Origin: Lachnospiraceae bacterium
GTDB taxonomy: Bacteria; Bacillota_A; Clostridia; Lachnospirales; Lachnospiraceae
NCBI GenBank assembly: GCA_024689605.1
Contig: JAILDD010000119.1
Coordinates: 1-18,654 of the forward strand
Length of the DNA: 18,654 nucleotides
Reading direction: 5' to 3'
Positions 15,108-18,654 of the stretch are shown piece after piece. The stretch's first letter is position 1; each line of letters begins with the position of its first letter. The notes beneath the pieces were generated by a model, which searched no databases, was not told where the DNA came from, and saw only the letters and a list, made by a program, of their open reading frames with translations. The position numbers and the translations under genes were made by a program.

Positions 15108-16127
15108 ATGGTTACGATAAAGGATGTTGCGGACAGATCGGGTGTTGCCATATCGACCGTATCTAAGGTTCTGAACGGCTATCCGAATGTCAGCGAGAAA
15201 ACAAAGCAGGCGGTGAATGATGCAATACAGGAATTGCACTATGTGCCTAATGCCATTGCTGCCGCTCTTTCTTCCAAGACGAGGATACGTATTGCACTGG
15301 TCATAAATTCAGTGGAACAATCCCAGTCCATAGATGAACTGGACATGCGTTATCTTTCAGGAGCACTGGAAGAAGCTAAAAAACAGGGACTGACAGTACG
15401 GACATATTTTTATTCCATGCTGGATGACCTGACTGCTGATGAGATCATAGGAGAGTTTCAGTCCTTAGGCATAGGAGCTGTGATATTCTTTGGCTTTAAC
15501 AAAGATGACAATGTGCTTAAGGATGTTGTAAATAGAAAATGTTTCAAGACGGTGATCGTGGATTCACCTATTGCGGAGGACGGGATATCGTCTGTCTGGA
15601 TCGACCAGAAGCAGGCTCAGTTTGATGTGGCTGAAGCAACTTTTCCCCAGGTCAGCGGAGACCGGGTTCTTTATATCGCAGGTAAAAAGAATGCTTATGT
15701 GACAGAGGGACGCATCAGTGGAATAAAGGAATTTGCAAAAAAGCATAAGCTGAAGCTGAAGATAGAATATGCTGATTTCAGCGAAAGAAAAGCCCGGGAG
15801 ATCACCTTCAGGGAAGGTACTGATACTGATATGATCGCCTGTGCATCGGACCTTATGGCAATTGGTGCGATGTTTGCGCTGAAAGAGATGGATGTATATC
15901 ATCCGATATGCGGTTTCGACGGGATAGGGCTTATGTCCTATGCTGCACAGAAGATGCATACCGTGAAGCAGGATTTTGCCGGAATAGCGGCAGAGTCTGT
16001 GAGGGAAGCAGTAAGGCTTCTGCAGGGAGAAGAAGGAAGAAATATAATCATGCCTCATGAACTGGCCATGCCTGAGTACGAGGATGTACTGCGCAGGGAA
16101 GAGGAATGGGGCAAGAATACTTTATAA
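15108..16127 (+). CDS. LacI-family transcriptional regulator
   Basis: The 339-residue protein starts with the typical LacI helix-turn-helix: TIKDVADRSG, then STVSKVLNG, with the hinge helix near 45-55 (YVPNAIAAAL). A periplasmic-binding-protein-like effector domain fills about 60-330. The hinge reads AIAAAL where many family members have a basic residue after AIA. I use the ATG at 15108, which puts the helix-turn-helix at the usual position; a TTG at 15102 would add two residues. The ribosome site is poor (GGGG 7 bases upstream), so the protein may be made at low level. It lies 24 bases before glycogen phosphorylase with a shared promoter, so it most likely controls this unit in response to a maltodextrin or related sugar. 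The ligand is inferred from context only. Confidence 0.93.
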   Translation: MVTIKDVADRSGVAISTVSKVLNGYPNVSEKTKQAVNDAIQELHYVPNAIAAALSSKTRIRIALVINSVEQSQSIDELDMRYLSGALEEAKKQGLTVRTYFYSMLDDLTADEIIGEFQSLGIGAVIFFGFNKDDNVLKDVVNRKCFKTVIVDSPIAEDGISSVWIDQKQAQFDVAEATFPQVSGDRVLYIAGKKNAYVTEGRISGIKEFAKKHKLKLKIEYADFSERKAREITFREGTDTDMIACASDLMAIGAMFALKEMDVYHPICGFDGIGLMSYAAQKMHTVKQDFAGIAAESVREAVRLLQGEEGRNIIMPHELAMPEYEDVLRREEEWGKNTL

Positions 16128-16151
16128 AGGAAGAGGACAAAGGAGATAAAA

Positions 16152-18476
16152 ATGCACACTTTACCTAACATGCAGAGACAGGTTTTAGAGGGAAGACTTG
16201 AACAGCAGCTTAATGATTTTGCAATGAAGTATTTCTCAAAAAGCTTTGAGGAATGTGATGACGCACAGTGTTATGACTGTCTGCTTCATATGACCAAGAC
16301 CCTTATGACCACCAGCGATGTCATAAACGGAGAAAAGAAACTTTATTATATATCGGCAGAGTTCCTTATCGGAAAGCTTCTTTCCAACAATCTGATCAAT
16401 CTGGGACTTTATGACAGGGTAAAGGAGCTGCTTGCATCTAAGGGCAAGGATCTGGCGAGGATAGAGGAGATGGAGCCGGAACCTTCTCTCGGAAACGGTG
16501 GCCTGGGAAGACTTGCGGCATGTTTCCTTGACTCTATCGCAACTCTTGGCATACCGGGAGATGGCATAGGGCTTAATTATCATTTCGGACTTTTTAAGCA
16601 GGTGTTCGAGGATCATCTTCAGATGGCAGAGAAGAATCCCTGGATAGAAAAGCATTCATGGCTTCATAAGACTGATACCCGTTTCAAGGTAAAGTTCGGT
16701 GACAGGGAAGTGGTTTCCAGATTATACGACCTGGATGTCATCGGATATGATAACGGAATAAACAAGCTTCATCTTTTTGATGTGGAATCCGTTGATGAAT
16801 CCATAGTAAAGGAAGGCATTGATTTCGATAAAGAAGACATTGAAAAGAACCTTACCCTTTTCCTTTACCCGGATGATTCCGATGAGGCCGGAAATCTTTT
16901 AAGGATATATCAGCAGTACTTTATGGTAAGCAACGCTGCCCAGCTTATACTGCAGGATATGAAGGAGCATGATTATGACCTGCACCATATGGATGAGCAT
17001 GCGGTCATTCAGATAAATGATACCCACCCGACTATGATCATCCCCGAACTCATAAGGGTTCTTGTGAATGACAAGGCTTTCACCATGGATGAGGCAATAG
17101 AAGTAGTGTCAAAGACCTGCGCTTATACCAATCATACCATTCTGGCTGAGGCTCTTGAAAAGTGGCCCCTTGAGTATCTTGAGAAGGTTGTTCCCCAGCT
17201 TGTGCCCATAATAAAAGAACTGGACAAGCGGGTTGCTGCTAAATACAAGGACAAAAAGGTTCAGATCATTGACAAGGATAAAAAGGTGCATATGGCACAT
17301 ATCGACATCCATTACGGCTTCAGCGTAAACGGTGTTGCTGCCATACATACTGAGATACTTAAAAATACAGAGCTTAACAGCTTTTATAAGATCTATCCCG
17401 AGAAGTTCAACAATAAGACAAACGGCATCACCTTCAGACGCTGGCTTCTTTCCTGCAACCATCCTCTGTCGGATATGATCACGGAGCTCATAGGAGAGGA
17501 TTTCAAGAAAGATGCCGATGAGCTTGAGAAGCTGCTTCAGTATAAAGAAGATGATGCAGTGCTTTCACGTCTTGAAAATATCAAGAAAGAAAATAAGAAA
17601 GTGCTTGCCGCATACATAAAGGAGCATGAAGGCGTCGAGCTTGATCCCGAATCGATTTTCGATATACAGATCAAGAGACTTCATGAGTATAAGAGACAGC
17701 AGATGAACGCCCTGTATATCATTCACAAATATCTGGAGATAAAAGGCGGAAAAAAGCCCGTAAGGCCTATCAGCTTTATCTTCGGAGCGAAGGCTGCACC
17801 TGCGTATGTCATTGCAAAGGATATCATACACCTGCTGTTAGTACTTCAGGAGATCATCAATAACGACCCTGATGTGAATAAGTACATAAAGCTTGTAATG
17901 GTTGAAAACTACAATGTCAGCTATGCGGAGAAACTTATCCCTGCGTGTGATATTTCCGAGCAGATTTCCCTTGCCAGCAAGGAGGCATCCGGAACCGGCA
18001 ATATGAAGTTCATGCTTAACGGTGCCGTTACCATAGGAACAGCCGACGGTGCAAATGTTGAGATCAGGGATCTGGTAGGACCCGAGAATATCTACGAGTT
18101 CGGCCTGGACAGCGACACAGTAATAAAGCATTATGAAGACGCTGATTATGTTTCAAAGGATTATTACAAGAAGAGTCCTGTGATAAAAGAGGCTGTGGAT
18201 TTCATAGTGGGCAAGCAGGCTCTGGCTGTCGGTAAGAAAGAGAACCTCGAAAGGCTTTATAAGGAGCTGCTGAATAAGGACTGGTTCATGACCCTTATAG
18301 ACCTTGAGGATTACATCGAGACCAAGGACCGTATGTTTGAGGATTTCGAGGACAGGAGAAAATGGCAGCAGATGAGTCTTACAAATATCGCAAAGGCCGG
18401 CTTCTTCTCGTCTGACCGTACCATAGCAGAGTACAACAGGGATATCTGGAAGCTTAAGAATGAAGACAATATGTAA
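16152..18476 (+). CDS. glgP: Glycogen/maltodextrin phosphorylase
   Basis: The 774-residue protein belongs to glycosyltransferase family 35. It phosphorolyses alpha-1,4-glucan ends to release glucose 1-phosphate using pyridoxal phosphate. Clear family motifs are [37 protein letters not shown] and [10 protein letters not shown]. The cofactor signature [10 protein letters not shown] contains the PLP-binding lysine at K619. The length is within the bacterial range, a little shorter than the E. coli enzymes, and no key motif is missing. It is cytosolic. AGGAG lies 6 bases before the ATG, indicating strong translation. It follows the LacI regulator in one unit. Whether it acts on stored glycogen (GlgP) or imported maltodextrin (MalP) cannot be told from sequence alone; the adjacent sugar-type regulator is compatible with either. 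Confidence 0.96.
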   Translation: MHTLPNMQRQVLEGRLEQQLNDFAMKYFSKSFEECDDAQCYDCLLHMTKTLMTTSDVINGEKKLYYISAEFLIGKLLSNNLINLGLYDRVKELLASKGKDLARIEEMEPEPSLGNGGLGRLAACFLDSIATLGIPGDGIGLNYHFGLFKQVFEDHLQMAEKNPWIEKHSWLHKTDTRFKVKFGDREVVSRLYDLDVIGYDNGINKLHLFDVESVDESIVKEGIDFDKEDIEKNLTLFLYPDDSDEAGNLLRIYQQYFMVSNAAQLILQDMKEHDYDLHHMDEHAVIQINDTHPTMIIPELIRVLVNDKAFTMDEAIEVVSKTCAYTNHTILAEALEKWPLEYLEKVVPQLVPIIKELDKRVAAKYKDKKVQIIDKDKKVHMAHIDIHYGFSVNGVAAIHTEILKNTELNSFYKIYPEKFNNKTNGITFRRWLLSCNHPLSDMITELIGEDFKKDADELEKLLQYKEDDAVLSRLENIKKENKKVLAAYIKEHEGVELDPESIFDIQIKRLHEYKRQQMNALYIIHKYLEIKGGKKPVRPISFIFGAKAAPAYVIAKDIIHLLLVLQEIINNDPDVNKYIKLVMVENYNVSYAEKLIPACDISEQISLASKEASGTGNMKFMLNGAVTIGTADGANVEIRDLVGPENIYEFGLDSDTVIKHYEDADYVSKDYYKKSPVIKEAVDFIVGKQALAVGKKENLERLYKELLNKDWFMTLIDLEDYIETKDRMFEDFEDRRKWQQMSLTNIAKAGFFSSDRTIAEYNRDIWKLKNEDNM

Positions 18477-18528
18477 TTGCCTTGTATACCCAAAAGCATG
18501 AGCAGGAGGCGGGGATTGAATGAAAACT

Positions 18529-18625
18529 TAAATTCCACATGTAAAAGTAAATTCCATAATGAAGACTAAATTCAGCTTTTTAAAGGGTTTGACATATTTT
18601 GTCAAACCCTTTATTGTGGAATTTA
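18529..18625. repeat. Phased 19-bp direct repeats with inverted end copy
   Basis: TAAATTC begins at 18529, 18548 and 18567, exactly 19 bp apart; the first two copies extend to TAAATTCCA. The first copy, TAAATTCCACA (18529-18539), returns as its perfect reverse complement at 18615-18625, enclosing a strong hairpin. Multiple spaced copies of a short motif are typical of transposase-binding ends such as those of IS21-like elements. A short palindromic intergenic repeat (MITE or REP-like) is the other option. No transposase is in view and no target duplication was found. Confidence 0.5.
18581..18613 (+). terminator. Strong hairpin downstream of glgP (possible terminator)
   Basis: A perfect 14-bp stem (18581-18594 with 18600-18613; TAAAGGGTTTGACA on the left arm) closes a 5-base loop TATTT. 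It lies about 105 bases after the phosphorylase stop. On neither strand is the stem followed by a clear run of T, so it is not a textbook intrinsic terminator, although the stem itself ends in TTTA. It may end glgP transcripts or be the core of the surrounding repeat element. Confidence 0.45.
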
Positions 18626-18654
18626 GCCACTTGGACGATTGGTAAAATAAAAAA

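Noticed and set aside
18529..18575. CRISPR array
   Set aside because: Only three short imperfect copies at 19-bp spacing, with no spacer-sized unique segments and no cas genes.

Overview
The window reads like a chromosomal segment of a Gram-positive, strictly fermentative Clostridia, most likely Lachnospiraceae (Butyrivibrio, Roseburia or a relative). Four features point there: GGAGG-type ribosome sites and sigma-A promoters with moderate GC; several large hybrid histidine kinases with C-terminal Hpt domains; a lipoprotein serpin; and a LacI regulator beside a glycogen phosphorylase. This placement is inferred from gene content; no rRNA or other marker is present.

Left, minus strand (1-2753): a two-gene unit transcribed leftwards from a good promoter at 2725-2753. 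The first gene is a type IV prepilin-like protein. The second, 30 bp downstream, is a lipoprotein that joins an inhibitory-type serpin domain to a TlpA/ResA-like thioredoxin domain; its 3' end lies beyond base 1. Both products are predicted to act at the cell surface.

Centre, plus strand (2764-15026): a tightly packed signalling unit. The order is: (1) a dCache hybrid kinase ending in receiver and Hpt domains; (2) a receiver-GGDEF diguanylate cyclase with an extra degenerate GGDEF-like C-terminus; (3) a multi-pass membrane hybrid kinase with a degenerate receiver plus a true receiver and no Hpt; (4) a 1143-residue multi-pass hybrid kinase carrying a DegV (fatty-acid-binding fold) domain between its receiver and Hpt; (5) an AGCS-type alanine/glycine:cation symporter; (6) a fragment of the tail that follows the Hpt in kinases 1 and 4; (7) a two-receiver protein with no output domain. 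Genes 1-5 overlap or are separated by 8 bp or less, so they are probably co-transcribed. The first kinase appears to carry the amino-acid-binding motif of dCache domains (Y139, R144, W146, Y147, D189), which fits the amino-acid symporter downstream. A plausible reading is a multi-input phosphorelay (extracellular amino acid, possibly fatty acid or lipid, membrane state) feeding the receiver of a c-di-GMP synthase.

Right, plus strand (15044-18476): a separate carbohydrate unit with its own promoter, made of a LacI-family regulator followed by glycogen/maltodextrin phosphorylase.

Far right (18477-18654): no gene. It holds three copies of a TAAATTC motif spaced exactly 19 bp apart, a 14-bp perfect hairpin, and an inverted copy of the repeat. 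This resembles a transposable-element terminus or a small palindromic repeat element. No RNA genes, CRISPR arrays or complete insertion sequences were seen.
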